Below are positions 15,983-24,687 of a stretch of 64,000 bases of DNA, piece by piece. Each line of letters starts with the position of its first letter. Within the stretch, counting starts at the first letter, position 1. The position numbers and the translations under genes are program-made. Location of the stretch: assembly GCF_008244685.1 (NCBI RefSeq), contig NZ_VTFT01000001.1, positions 1,033,248 to 1,097,247 of the forward strand. Reading direction: 5' to 3'. The DNA comes from Luteimonas viscosa (GTDB lineage Bacteria > Pseudomonadota > Gammaproteobacteria > Xanthomonadales > Xanthomonadaceae). The notes under the pieces were generated by a model, which saw only the letters and a list, made by a program, of their open reading frames with translations, ran no database searches and was not told the DNA's origin.

Positions 15983-17374
15983 CTACGGCGGCGGCGTCGA
16001 GGTTTCTGCCGGCGCCACAGGCGTACCGTCCGCGCCTTCGTCGCCGGCCGGATCCGGCTCCTGCGTCGGCATGCCGGCCCCCGCGCCGGTCCGCGCCACC
16101 CGCCAGATCGTGTTCGACAGGTCGTCCGCCACGATCAGCGCGCCGCGCGGGTCCACGGTCACGCCCACCGGGCGGCCGCGGGTGGGGCCGTCGTCATCGC
16201 GGAAACCCGTGACGAAATCGATCGGATCGCCGCTCGGGCGGCCGTTGCGGAACGGCACGAACACCACCTTGTAACCGACCGGCTCGGAGCGGTTCCAGCT
16301 GCCGTGCATGCCGACGAACGCGCCATCGGCGAACTCCGGGCCCATGACCGGACTCGAGAAATCGAGCCCGAGCGCCGCCACGTGCGCGCCAAGGCTGTAG
16401 TCCGGCGTGATCGACTCGGCGACCTTGTCCGGATTCCGCGGCCGCACGCGATCGTCCACGTTCCGGCCCCAGTAGGCCCATGGCCAGCCGTAGAAGCCGC
16501 CCTCGCGGACCGAGGTGAGGTAGTCGGGGACCAGGTCCGGACCGAGTTCGTCCCGCTCGTTCACCACCGCCCACAGCTGCCCGCTGCCGGGCTGGATCGC
16601 GAGTGCGGTCGGATTGCGCAGCCCGGTCGCGTAGGGGCGGTGCATGCCGGTGGCGGCATCGATCTCCCAGACCATGGCCCGGTCGGCCTCGGCGACCATG
16701 CCGCGCTCGGTGATGTTGCTGTTCGAACCGATGCCGACGTACAGCAGGCGGCCGTCGGCACTGGCGGTCATCGCCTTGGTCCAGTGGTGGTTGATCTCCG
16801 AAGGCAGCTGGGTGAGCGTCTCCGGCGTGCCGGCGCTGGCCTGGGTCTGGCCGGGCCGGTAGTCGAAGCGCACGACCGCATCCTGGTTGGCCACGTACAG
16901 ATCGTTGCCGACCAGGGCGAGGCCGTATGGCGCGTCGAGGTCGTCGGCGAACACCGTCTGCACTTCGTAGTCGCCATCGCCGTCGGCATCGCGCAACAGG
17001 GTCAGGCGGTCGCCGCTTTCCACCTGCGTGGTCCCGGCGGCCTTGATCGGCCCGGCGATGACGTCCTTGGGCTTCAGGCTCGGCGCATTGCCGCCGCGCC
17101 CCTCGGCCACGAGGATGTCGCCGTTCGGCAGCACGAGGGTCTGGCGCGGGATCCGCAGGTCGGTGGCGATCGCCCGGACCTCGAAACCCTCGGGCACCGT
17201 CGGCAGCCGGTCGCCCCACCCGGCCGGCTCGGCGATGACCATGTCCGGCAACAGCCCGCGCTCGGGCTCCGGCAGTTGCGGATCGGCGCCGTACTGCAGC
17301 GGAGCCGGCTCCCGGCCGCAGCCAGCCAGCGTGGCCGCCAGCGCGAGCGCAGTGGTCAGGGCCAGGCGGTTCAT
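15983..17374 (-). CDS. Sorbosone dehydrogenase-like (PQQ type) lipoprotein
   Basis: 463 residues. Signal peptide with lipobox LAATLAGC. The six-bladed propeller fold of the soluble glucose/L-sorbosone dehydrogenase family is marked by PEGFEVRAIATDLRIPRQ, SEINHHWTKAMTASADGRLL, GGFYGWPWAYWG and GMHGSWNRSEPVGYKV. Such proteins oxidise sugars or aldehydes in the periplasm with PQQ, or bind metal only. The C-terminus is a disordered Ala/Pro tail. The start overlaps the DUF2231 gene stop by 4 nt, so the pair is cotranslated. Confidence 0.88.
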   Translation of the reverse strand: MNRLALTTALALAATLAGCGREPAPLQYGADPQLPEPERGLLPDMVIAEPAGWGDRLPTVPEGFEVRAIATDLRIPRQTLVLPNGDILVAEGRGGNAPSLKPKDVIAGPIKAAGTTQVESGDRLTLLRDADGDGDYEVQTVFADDLDAPYGLALVGNDLYVANQDAVVRFDYRPGQTQASAGTPETLTQLPSEINHHWTKAMTASADGRLLYVGIGSNSNITERGMVAEADRAMVWEIDAATGMHRPYATGLRNPTALAIQPGSGQLWAVVNERDELGPDLVPDYLTSVREGGFYGWPWAYWGRNVDDRVRPRNPDKVAESITPDYSLGAHVAALGLDFSSPVMGPEFADGAFVGMHGSWNRSEPVGYKVVFVPFRNGRPSGDPIDFVTGFRDDDGPTRGRPVGVTVDPRGALIVADDLSNTIWRVARTGAGAGMPTQEPDPAGDEGADGTPVAPAETSTPPP

Positions 17375-17796
17375 GGTGTTCCTCCGATGCGTGTGGGCCG
17401 GCATCCGAGCCACGTCGCCACGCAGGCCAGCACGAAGACCAGGACCGACAGCACGAGCCCCCCGGGCATGCTGGCCCAGGCGTCCCGGGCGTGCATCAGG
17501 GCATTGAGCAGCCCCGCGATCAAGGTCGCCAGCAGCAATGCCGCGTGCAGGATGGACTGGCGGGTGCGTCGCGACGGCAGGAGACCGAGGGTCGAGCACG
17601 CCAGCGCGACCGCACCCACGACCAGCCCCCCGACGATCAGCCACGACGCGAAGTTGTTCCACTGGATCTCGAAGGTCCGCGCGTAGGCGATGTCGCACAG
17701 CAGCGCACCGAGGAACAGCGTGATCGTCCCGCCGAGCAATACGGCGTGGAACGGATGGAACATGGGGAAGCGGGGGCGTTCGATGGTCGAAGACAT
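17371..17796 (-). CDS. DUF2231 four-helix membrane protein
   Basis: 141 residues with four TM helices (FHAVLLGGTITLFLGALLCD, WLIVGGLVVGAVALACST, ILHAALLLATLIAGLLNAL, LVLSVLVFVLACVATWL). The HPFHAVL motif is typical of DUF2231. These often accompany periplasmic PQQ or haem oxidoreductases, consistent with the overlapping sorbosone dehydrogenase-like gene. An electron-transfer role would be inference. Confidence 0.85.
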   Translation of the reverse strand: MSSTIERPRFPMFHPFHAVLLGGTITLFLGALLCDIAYARTFEIQWNNFASWLIVGGLVVGAVALACSTLGLLPSRRTRQSILHAALLLATLIAGLLNALMHARDAWASMPGGLVLSVLVFVLACVATWLGCRPTRIGGTP

Positions 17797-18674
17797 TGCG
17801 CGGTTCTCCAGGGCGGGCCACTCGCTGCCGGAGTGCGGGATCGGTTTCGAGACTAGACGAATCGACTTGACGGGGATGTGCACGGGGTGGACTGCGCGCG
17901 GCGGGCGCGGATGCCCACGCGCCTGCCGTGCGCGGACCGGGGCCGGGTGAGAGGGGACGGCGCGGAGACCCGCGAACGATGGCTCCCTGCAGGAATACGC
18001 GCCTGCGTGGGGCATCCCGCAGGCGACACGCGCCTCCCGGACGGACGTCGCGTCGCTTGGCCCGCGTGCTGCGCTTCGATCGCCGCGATCGGGCGGCAGG
18101 TCCAACAGTGACGCGTCATCCCGGGGAAAACTGCCGGGTTCGGTCACTTTGCGGCCACGGATTCGCGCACTGCGTTCCGCTTTGCGCAGGCACGGTTCCT
18201 GCTACCTGTCTTCTGCGACCCGCGGGGAAGGCGGGACGGATCCGGCGACAGACGATGATGCGCGTACCCGATTTCCAATTCCGAAAGCTCGGCGAACAGG
18301 CCGGCATCGTGCTGCTGCGGGCGGCGCTGGTGCTGGCGGTGGTCTTCGCCCTGGCGAATTCGTTCCCGGGCTGAGGCCCTGGCCCACGCTCGCCGGTCTA
18401 GCGCTGCGGGAACGCACGCAGGCGGACCGCGAGAGATCTCGCTGCGCTCGGGACAGGCGTTCGATGACGCGGCTCGGCGGTTCATCGGGAGCGACCACCC
18501 GCAGCCCCGGGCGAGCACCGGAGCCCGGACGCCCGTAGGGGCATGCCCCCTGCCGGGCCGCGAGTTTCCCCGCAGACGAGCGGCCCCCGACAGGTCCGCG
18601 GGCGCGGCGACGACAACGCCCGGGACCGCGCGCACAGGGGCGCGGGGTCGGCCGGGCGGCTTGCACAAGGTCGC
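17797..18674. other. Gene-poor gap between DUF2231 and GH9 genes
   Basis: 878 nt. Apart from a possible 39-codon ORF at 18255-18374, I see no supported gene, RNA or repeat. Overlapping frames in both directions have low-complexity Arg/Ala/Pro composition expected from random GC-rich DNA. Confidence 0.55.
18255..18374 (+). CDS. Possible single-TM small protein
   Basis: 39 codons. The last two thirds form one hydrophobic helix (GIVLLRAALVLAVVFALANS) after a short charged N-terminus, plausible for a small membrane protein. There is no strong Shine-Dalgarno and no partner gene. It may be chance. Confidence 0.25.
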   Translation: MMRVPDFQFRKLGEQAGIVLLRAALVLAVVFALANSFPG

Positions 18675-21158
18675 CTACCGCGTGGACAGCAGGTCCTGCG
18701 CCGCGTGCACCAGGTAGATGTAGCTTGCGCCCAGGTTGATGACGTACTCGTTCTGGCCCCACAGGAACGGCCAGTCCTCCTTGTTCTCGGGGAAGTCGGG
18801 CTTGAGCACCAGCACGCCGGGCACGATGCCGCCGGCGATGAAGCTGAAGTCCGCGCGGTTCATGCCGTAGGCGACCTGCTTGGATTTCGCGCCGACCGCG
18901 GACACGAACGAGATGTTCGAATCCGGGTGGGTGCCGTAGAGGTAGTTCAGTCCCTGCAGGGTCGGTTCGATGTCGAACAGGTCCGGGAACGCCTTGTGCA
19001 GCCGGTAGTTGGTGGTGGCCATGCCGATCACCGCGCCATTGCCGGCCCACCCGCCACGGGTGATCAGCACGCCGTAGGGGTTCTCCGCGACCATCTTCGA
19101 GCGCTCGGCCTTGAACGCTTCCGCGCGTGCGCGCAGCTTCGCCTTGAAGGGCTCGCCCATCTCCGGCAACGCCGCGACCGCGTAGGCGGCGTTGAAGCCG
19201 AAGCGCGCGTCGATCGCCGGCCACAGCGCCTCGATGCGTTCGGCGTACTTCGCCTCGCCGGTGCTGAGCAGCAACTGCACCGCGGCGCGCAATTCCTCGT
19301 CCTCGGGGTCGCCGCCGGTCGTGTTGCCGACCCGGAACAGGTTCGGCTCGCGCGAATGCTCGAACTCCCACACCTTCTTCGCGGTGGCCAGGCATTCCTC
19401 GGCCAGCGCATCGTTGTAGCCCTGCAGCGCGCGTCCAGCGGCGGCCAGCGCGGCGGCCGAGCCGAAGTTGAGCGCGGTGGTGTTGCTGGTGAACGCGAGC
19501 CGGTCGTCGTGCGGAGAATCCGGATCGTCCGGGTCGTCGACCTTGCCATCGGTCTTGGTCACCGCGTCGCCCAGGTGCGTGTACTGGCCCAGGTCGGGCT
19601 CGACGATGCCGGGGATCGCATGGCCGAACACCCGGTGCTGCGCGATCAGCGCCAGGGTGCCGTGCTCGATCTGCTGCAGCAGGTCGGGCACGCCGTCGGG
19701 GCGATGGATCTCGACGTGCTGCTTGTTCTGGCCGACGGTGGTCTCGTCGCGCTCCGGGCGGAACTGCTCCCAGGTATCCACCAGCGACAGCACGGTGGCG
19801 TAGTGGGTCTGGGTGCGGATGTCGTAGTCGCCGGCGTCGTACCAGCCGCCATAGTTGAGCCCCGGGATGTGCTCGCCGGGCTGGAACGGCGAATCGAGGT
19901 CCGGCCCCTGCCCGAACAGGTCGAAGTGTTCCTTGTCCGGCGGCACCTGGCGCGCGTCGTCCATGTGCGAGCGGCCGTGCCAGACGCGGTAGGCCTCGTT
20001 GACGAACATGTGGTCCATCTGCACCGGAAGGAACACATCGAGCGTGGGATGCCAGGCGGTGGCATAGGCGTCGGTGGCGATGCGGAACGCATTGCTGCGC
20101 TGGCCGGCGGCCTCGATCACGTAGACGCCGGGTTCGCGCACGTCGGAGAAATCGAAGGTGTAGTACTCGTAGCGCAGGTAAGGCCCCCAGTGCTTCGCCT
20201 CGGCGGCATGGGCCTGGTGTTCGCGTCCGTCCGTGTCGATGCGCAGCAGGCGGGCGCGGCCGGGCGCGGCCCCGTTGCGGTCGTTCTCCAGCACCGCGAC
20301 CTTGCGCTGCGCGGGGTGGTAGCCCACCTGCGAGTGGCCGATCACGGTGTCGCGCGTCCAGCCGGGCACGGTGTTGCCCTCGAGCGTCCACTCGAGCACC
20401 ACGCCGGTCCTGCCGGCCGGCAGTTCGCCGCGCACCACGTACCAGCCGTTCTGCGCCTGGTTGCGGCCATCGTAGAGGCCGAGCTCGCCATCACGGGAGT
20501 GGATGGTGACGCGCCGCTGCGGGTCTTCCGGCGCCAGGGTCAGCGTGCGGCCGCTGGCCATCGGCAGGCGCCGTGGCTTGCCTTCGGGATCGCGCTCGGT
20601 CGGGCCCGATGGGTACAGCGGCAGTTGCCCGCTGCCGCGGTCGCTCAGCCAGCTCTTGCCCCAGTAGGCCGAGGGCAGGAACTCCAGGTTGAAGCCGGCC
20701 CGGCCTTCGAGCGCCGCCGGAAGCGGCTGGTCGAAGACCACCTGCAACCGCACGCCCTCGCCCGCCGGCGCCACGCGGATGCTGTATTCGAAGGACTCTG
20801 CCGCGTAACCGAGGCGGGTGGTGACCGTACCGCTGTCGCGATCGACCTGGCGGTCGACCATCAGCGCCACCGGATCCCACTGCTCGGGCGTGGGGCTCAG
20901 GCGCACGTCGCCGTTGGTCGCGGTGCGCACGCCGTGGTGCACCAGTTCCACCCCGGCGTGCTTGGAATCGCTGAACAGGCCGTCGTAGTAGTTGTTGAAC
21001 ACCAGTACGTCGAGGCCGCGCTTGTGGAAGTACTCGAGCTCGTTGAGTACCGGCGCTTCGGCCGATGCGGCCATGGGCCAGGCGAGCGCGAGCGCCAGCA
21101 GGGAGGCGAGGACCGGGCGCTGCCGGACCTGCAGGCGATGGCGGTTCGGACGGATCAT
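18675..21158 (-). CDS. Family 9 glycoside hydrolase (cellulase/glucosaminidase type)
   Basis: 827 residues. Sec signal peptide to about residue 33. A ~240-residue N-terminal region has no family I recognise. A CelD_N-type Ig-like domain follows (about 272-365, IGHSQVGYHPAQRKVAVLE), then the (alpha/alpha)6 GH9 catalytic domain. GGWYDAGDYDI at 437-447 supplies the nucleophile-activating Asp441/Asp444, and NEYVINLGASYIYLV near the C-terminus supplies the acid Glu. GH9 includes endoglucanases and exo-beta-glucosaminidases; I cannot tell which. A LacI-type operator lies just before the ATG. The start is set by the signal peptide. Confidence 0.88.
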   Translation of the reverse strand: MIRPNRHRLQVRQRPVLASLLALALAWPMAASAEAPVLNELEYFHKRGLDVLVFNNYYDGLFSDSKHAGVELVHHGVRTATNGDVRLSPTPEQWDPVALMVDRQVDRDSGTVTTRLGYAAESFEYSIRVAPAGEGVRLQVVFDQPLPAALEGRAGFNLEFLPSAYWGKSWLSDRGSGQLPLYPSGPTERDPEGKPRRLPMASGRTLTLAPEDPQRRVTIHSRDGELGLYDGRNQAQNGWYVVRGELPAGRTGVVLEWTLEGNTVPGWTRDTVIGHSQVGYHPAQRKVAVLENDRNGAAPGRARLLRIDTDGREHQAHAAEAKHWGPYLRYEYYTFDFSDVREPGVYVIEAAGQRSNAFRIATDAYATAWHPTLDVFLPVQMDHMFVNEAYRVWHGRSHMDDARQVPPDKEHFDLFGQGPDLDSPFQPGEHIPGLNYGGWYDAGDYDIRTQTHYATVLSLVDTWEQFRPERDETTVGQNKQHVEIHRPDGVPDLLQQIEHGTLALIAQHRVFGHAIPGIVEPDLGQYTHLGDAVTKTDGKVDDPDDPDSPHDDRLAFTSNTTALNFGSAAALAAAGRALQGYNDALAEECLATAKKVWEFEHSREPNLFRVGNTTGGDPEDEELRAAVQLLLSTGEAKYAERIEALWPAIDARFGFNAAYAVAALPEMGEPFKAKLRARAEAFKAERSKMVAENPYGVLITRGGWAGNGAVIGMATTNYRLHKAFPDLFDIEPTLQGLNYLYGTHPDSNISFVSAVGAKSKQVAYGMNRADFSFIAGGIVPGVLVLKPDFPENKEDWPFLWGQNEYVINLGASYIYLVHAAQDLLSTR

Positions 21159-21179
21159 GGCATTCCCCCTGGGATCGAG

Positions 21180-21193
21180 TGTTAACGCTAACA
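21180..21193. promoter_or_regulatory. LacI-family operator before the GH9 gene
   Basis: TGTTAACGCTAACA: perfect 5-bp arms TGTTA/TAACA around a centre with CG, the shape of sites bound by LacI-family sugar repressors. It begins 22 nt upstream of the GH9 start codon, where a bound repressor would block transcription. No LacI regulator is in the window. Confidence 0.6.
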
Positions 21194-21356
21194 TCCGGCG
21201 CGACGAGTGACTTGTCGCGGCGCAGCAATCGCGCAGTCGACCGTGCAGAGCCACGTGCGACGGGCTCGCGGCGGCGGCGGCATGGCGCATGGAGGGCGCA
21301 TCGTGCAGCGGCTGCCGAGCGAGCCGCTGCAAGCCGGGCGGCGCCGGTGTCGAGGC

Positions 21357-22310
21357 CTATCCGCGCGGGTGGTGCGTTGCGTGCAACTGCCTCAGCTTCT
21401 CGCGGGCCACCAGCGTGTAGATCTGCGTGGTCGACAGTGAGCTGTGGCCAAGCAGCATCTGCAGCGCGCGCAGGTCGGCGCCATGGTTGAGCAGGTGGGT
21501 GGCGAAACTGTGGCGCAGTCCGTGCGGGCTGACCTTCGACGGGTCGATGCCGGCGCTCGCCGCCGACTTCTTTACCATCGTCCAGAACCGCTGCCGGCTC
21601 GGTGGTTCACCGGAGGCGAGCAGGAACAGCGTGGGCAACGCCCGCTTGCCTGCGAACGCCGGCCTCGCCTGGGCCAGATAGCGTTCGAGCCAGTGCTGCG
21701 CCTCCTCGCCCAGCGGCACCAGCCGTTCGCGGCCGCCCTTGCCGGTCACGCGCAGCACGCCCTGGCGCAGGTTGACCGCCGTGGCCGGCAGGTTCACCAG
21801 CTCGCTCACGCGCAGCCCGCAGGCGTACATCAACTCCAGCATCGCGCGGTCGCGCAGTCCTTCGGGCGTGTCGACATCGGGCGCGGCGAGCAGCGCCTCT
21901 ACCTGCGCTTCGCCCAGCGCCTTGGGCAGGGAACGCGGTAGCCGCGGCGGATCGATCAGCGCGACCGGATCGTCGTCGCGCACGCCGCGGCGGCGCAGGT
22001 GGGCGAAGAACGCCCGCAGCGCGGTCAGCAGCCTGGCGTTGCTGCGCGCGGAGTAGCCATCTCGGGTGCGGTCGGCGAGGTATTCGAACAGGCCTGCGCG
22101 GTCGAGCGCGACCAGACCGCCGCCGCGCCCGTCGCGCCAGCGCGCGACGCCTTCGAGGTCGCGGCGATAGCCATCGAGCGTCTGCCGCGCCGAGCCGCTT
22201 TCGGCCCACAGCGCATCGAGGAACGCGGCGATCGCGTCGCCGTCCGCGTCGCGCAACGGCGGCAGGCATCGTGCGCGCTGGCGGCGTTCGGCGGGCGTGG
22301 TGCTGGGCAT
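21357..22310 (-). CDS. xerD: Tyrosine recombinase XerD
   Basis: 317 residues. N-terminal SAM-like core-binding domain, then the catalytic domain with Arg167 (CGLRVSE), Lys191 (GKGGRER), His263/Arg266 (PHGLRH), His289 (LLGHSS) and Tyr298 (TQIYTLV). With XerC it resolves chromosome dimers at dif under FtsK control. Length and sequence fit housekeeping XerD, not an element integrase. A GTG two codons upstream (22316) is an alternative start. The downstream 163 nt to the GH9 operator hold nothing I recognise. Confidence 0.93.
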   Translation of the reverse strand: MPSTTPAERRQRARCLPPLRDADGDAIAAFLDALWAESGSARQTLDGYRRDLEGVARWRDGRGGGLVALDRAGLFEYLADRTRDGYSARSNARLLTALRAFFAHLRRRGVRDDDPVALIDPPRLPRSLPKALGEAQVEALLAAPDVDTPEGLRDRAMLELMYACGLRVSELVNLPATAVNLRQGVLRVTGKGGRERLVPLGEEAQHWLERYLAQARPAFAGKRALPTLFLLASGEPPSRQRFWTMVKKSAASAGIDPSKVSPHGLRHSFATHLLNHGADLRALQMLLGHSSLSTTQIYTLVAREKLRQLHATHHPRG

Positions 22311-22352
22311 CGCCACAGCTTAGCCGACACTCCGAGCCGCTATCCTGTGCGG

Positions 22353-22829
22353 ATGCAGGACGACAGCTCCAGCCACACCCGAACGCAACCGCCCGCCGCC
22401 TTCGTCGGCCGTCGCCTGCTGGCGCTGCTGTACGACCTGCTGCCCGCCGTTGCGCTGTGGTTGCTGCTGTCGATGCTCTTCACCGCGGGCTACACCTACC
22501 TCGGCCACCGTGCCCCGCAGGAGAACATCGCGCCCTTCAGCACGTTGCAGTGGCTGTTGTGGCTGGCCTGCTGGCTCGTCACCGGACTGTACGCCACCGT
22601 CAGCTGGCGCCGCGGCGGGCAGACCCTGGGCATGCGGCCCTGGCGGATCCGGGTCGCGACGCTCGACGGCAACCGGCCGACCCGGGCAGCCCTGTGGCGT
22701 CGCTATGCGGTCGGGACGGTCTCGCTGCTCGCGGCGGGCCTCGGGTTCTGGTGGGCGTGGATCGACCGCGACCGCCTCACCTGGCACGACCGCGCCAGCG
22801 GCACCCGCGTTGCGCTGTCGGGAAGATAG
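22353..22829 (+). CDS. RDD family membrane protein
   Basis: 158 residues with three TM helices. The RDD pattern is visible: Arg in FVGRRLLALLYDLLP, Asp of LLYD, and the loop WRRGGQTLGMRPWRIRV preceding the last helix, with the final Asp in TWHDRASGTR. Some RDD proteins are Na+/H+ antiporters, but for most the role is unknown. Divergent from xerD with a 42-nt gap, the common Xanthomonadaceae arrangement of xerD, RDD and lptF/G. Confidence 0.88.
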   Translation: MQDDSSSHTRTQPPAAFVGRRLLALLYDLLPAVALWLLLSMLFTAGYTYLGHRAPQENIAPFSTLQWLLWLACWLVTGLYATVSWRRGGQTLGMRPWRIRVATLDGNRPTRAALWRRYAVGTVSLLAAGLGFWWAWIDRDRLTWHDRASGTRVALSGR

Positions 22830-23215
22830 TTTTCGGTACTCAGGCGGCCCCGCAGACCGGGAGTGCGTCGCACGACTGTTTGTCCAACCGCGCCGTGCGC
22901 GATCAGAAGAAGACAATGGTGATGAACGCGCCGGCGCGTAGCCGGCGCGCTGCTGCCTGCCGACCGGCTTATCGCGGTAAACGCGCTTTGGTCCTTCTGT
23001 TTGACTCGACCCGGCGCCTCACTCCTGGTCGGTGCGCTGCTCGACCGAGCAATGCGCACGAAGTGACGGTCCAGATACGTGGAATGAACTTCCCGATGTA
23101 CTCGCGGGACCTTCGTGGGTGACGCGAGGCCGTGCCTCGGAAATGGGACCGCTATCCGGCCGGACGTAGCACGCCCGTCGTTCGCGAACAGCGCGCGAGC
23201 GGTGCCCGCTCATTC
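22830..23215. other. Gap between RDD gene and the 71-bp array
   Basis: 386 nt with no supported gene. One strong hairpin (GCGCCGGC-GCGTA-GCCGGCGC, 22928-22948) lies about 100 nt after the RDD stop, without a T tract. The rest has no recognisable signal. Confidence 0.5.
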
Positions 23216-23566
23216 GGCCCCGCGAAGTACGCGGGGCGTTCGCCAAGCCCGCGCGGCAGTGCCGCGCAAACGGGCTTGACTCCTCCGGCCCCGCGAAGTA
23301 CGCGGGGCGTTCGCCAAGCCCGCGCGGCAGTGCCGCGCAAACGGGCTTGACTCCTCCGGCCCCGCGAAGCACGCGGGGCGTTCGCCAAGCCCGCGCGGCA
23401 GTGCCGCGCAAACGGGCTTGACTCCTCCGGCCCCGCGAAGCACGCGGGGCGTTCGCCAAGCCCGCGCGGCAGTGCCGCGCAAACGGGCTTGACTCCTCCG
23501 GCCCCGCGAAGCACGCGGGGCGTTCGCCAAGCCCGCGCGGCAGTGCCGCGCAAACGGGCTTGACTC
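23216..23566. repeat. 71-bp tandem repeat, five copies, abutting lptG stop
   Basis: Copies begin at 23216, 23287, 23358, 23429 and 23500; the last ends inside the lptG stop codon. Each unit contains two perfect hairpins: CCCCGCG-AAG(T/C)A-CGCGGGG and GCCCG-CGCGGCA-GTGCCGCG with CGGGC closing the outer stem. Copies 1-2 have T, and copies 3-5 have C, in the first loop; otherwise they look identical. As 71 is not a multiple of three and no frame has a stop, spurious repetitive ORFs appear. It may act as a 3' end structure for lptG mRNA. Confidence 0.9.
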
Positions 23567-24674
23567 ACCCACTCCGTCTTCGGAAGAGGAACCATGAGAC
23601 CGCCAGCATCATCAGCGGGGGCATCAGGTAGGCGATGCGGTAATCGAACGAGTAGACCGCTGCCAGCTTGACCACCTGGGTCTGCAGCAGCCAGAAGCCG
23701 AGCGCGAACACCACGCCGATGAACAACCGTCTGCCGAGGCCGCCACTGCGCAGGCTGCCGAAGGCGAACGGGATCGCGGCCAGGCACAGGGCCAGCACGT
23801 TCAGCGGATAGAACCAGTGGCCCCAGTAGTACTCCTCGAATTCGCTGGCATCGAGCTGGTTGCGCTCGCGGTACTCGATGCCCTGCTTCAGCTCGGCCGA
23901 GGACATGTAGCGCGGGCGCCAGATGTTGCCTGCGTTCGCGGCCAGTGCCGCGGAATCGAGGGTGGAGTCCCAGCGCTCTTCGGCCACGTCCGTCTGCGCG
24001 ACGGAGCGTTCCTCGAAACGCGTGCGCCTGACGTCGCGCAGGAGCCAGCCGGTGCTGCGGTGCTCGGCGATTCGCGCGTGCGCGACCGACGCCAGGCGGC
24101 CTTCCTGGTCGAATTCGAACAGGCGCACATCGTTGAGCTCGAGCCAGCGATCGTCGCCGTCGCCACGCTCGCGGCCGGCCTGCGCATTGAGGAAGGTTTC
24201 GCCTTCCCTCGCCCACAGCCCCGAGTACTGCGCCACGATCATGTCGTTGGAGCGGGCGGCGGACTTCATCATGTCGGCGCTGCGCTGCGCCCAGGGGCCG
24301 AGCGTCTCGGCGTTGAGCATCATCAGGCCGGTCAGCACCAGCAGCGGCAGGGCTACCGACACGCTCAGTCGCCTGCGCGAGACGCCAACGGCACGCAGCG
24401 CGGTCAGTTCGGAGCTGGCCGCCAGCTGTCCCAGCCCCATCAGCGAGCCGATCACCGCCGCGGTCGGAAACATCATGTAGGCGCGCCGCGGCACGGTATG
24501 CGCCACGTAGGTCACCGCGCCGAAGAAGCCGTAGTTGCCCTGGCCGACGCTGCGCAGCTCGTCGACCATCGCCAGCACCAGATCGAGCCCGGTCAGCACC
24601 GCCCAGGTCAGCAGCACGGTGCCGATGACCACGCGCGCGACCAGCAGGTCATGCACTTTCGGGAAGGGCATCAT
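23565..24674 (-). CDS. lptG: LPS export permease LptG
   Basis: 369 residues. Six TM helices (three at each end) flank a periplasmic beta-jellyroll (about 150-285), the LptF/G layout. The motif SSELTALRAVGVSRRRL is the coupling region contacting the LptB ATPase. With LptF, LptB and LptC it extracts LPS from the inner membrane. It starts 13 nt after the lptF stop. The start is a double ATG (24672 and 24669). Confidence 0.94.
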   Translation of the reverse strand: MMPFPKVHDLLVARVVIGTVLLTWAVLTGLDLVLAMVDELRSVGQGNYGFFGAVTYVAHTVPRRAYMMFPTAAVIGSLMGLGQLAASSELTALRAVGVSRRRLSVSVALPLLVLTGLMMLNAETLGPWAQRSADMMKSAARSNDMIVAQYSGLWAREGETFLNAQAGRERGDGDDRWLELNDVRLFEFDQEGRLASVAHARIAEHRSTGWLLRDVRRTRFEERSVAQTDVAEERWDSTLDSAALAANAGNIWRPRYMSSAELKQGIEYRERNQLDASEFEEYYWGHWFYPLNVLALCLAAIPFAFGSLRSGGLGRRLFIGVVFALGFWLLQTQVVKLAAVYSFDYRIAYLMPPLMMLAVSWFLFRRRSG

Positions 24675-24687
24675 CGCATCGGTCCCT

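Noticed and set aside
21357..22310. xerD as integrase of an element at tRNA-Ser
   Set aside because: It is 15 kb from the tRNA and its length and motifs are those of housekeeping XerD.
23216..23566. CRISPR array
   Set aside because: Units are contiguous identical 71-mers without unique spacers, and no cas genes are present.
23152..24216. Repetitive ORFs (up to 354 codons) over the 71-bp array
   Set aside because: The repeat lacks stop codons in several frames and the ORFs overlap lptG out of frame. No start signal or family similarity.
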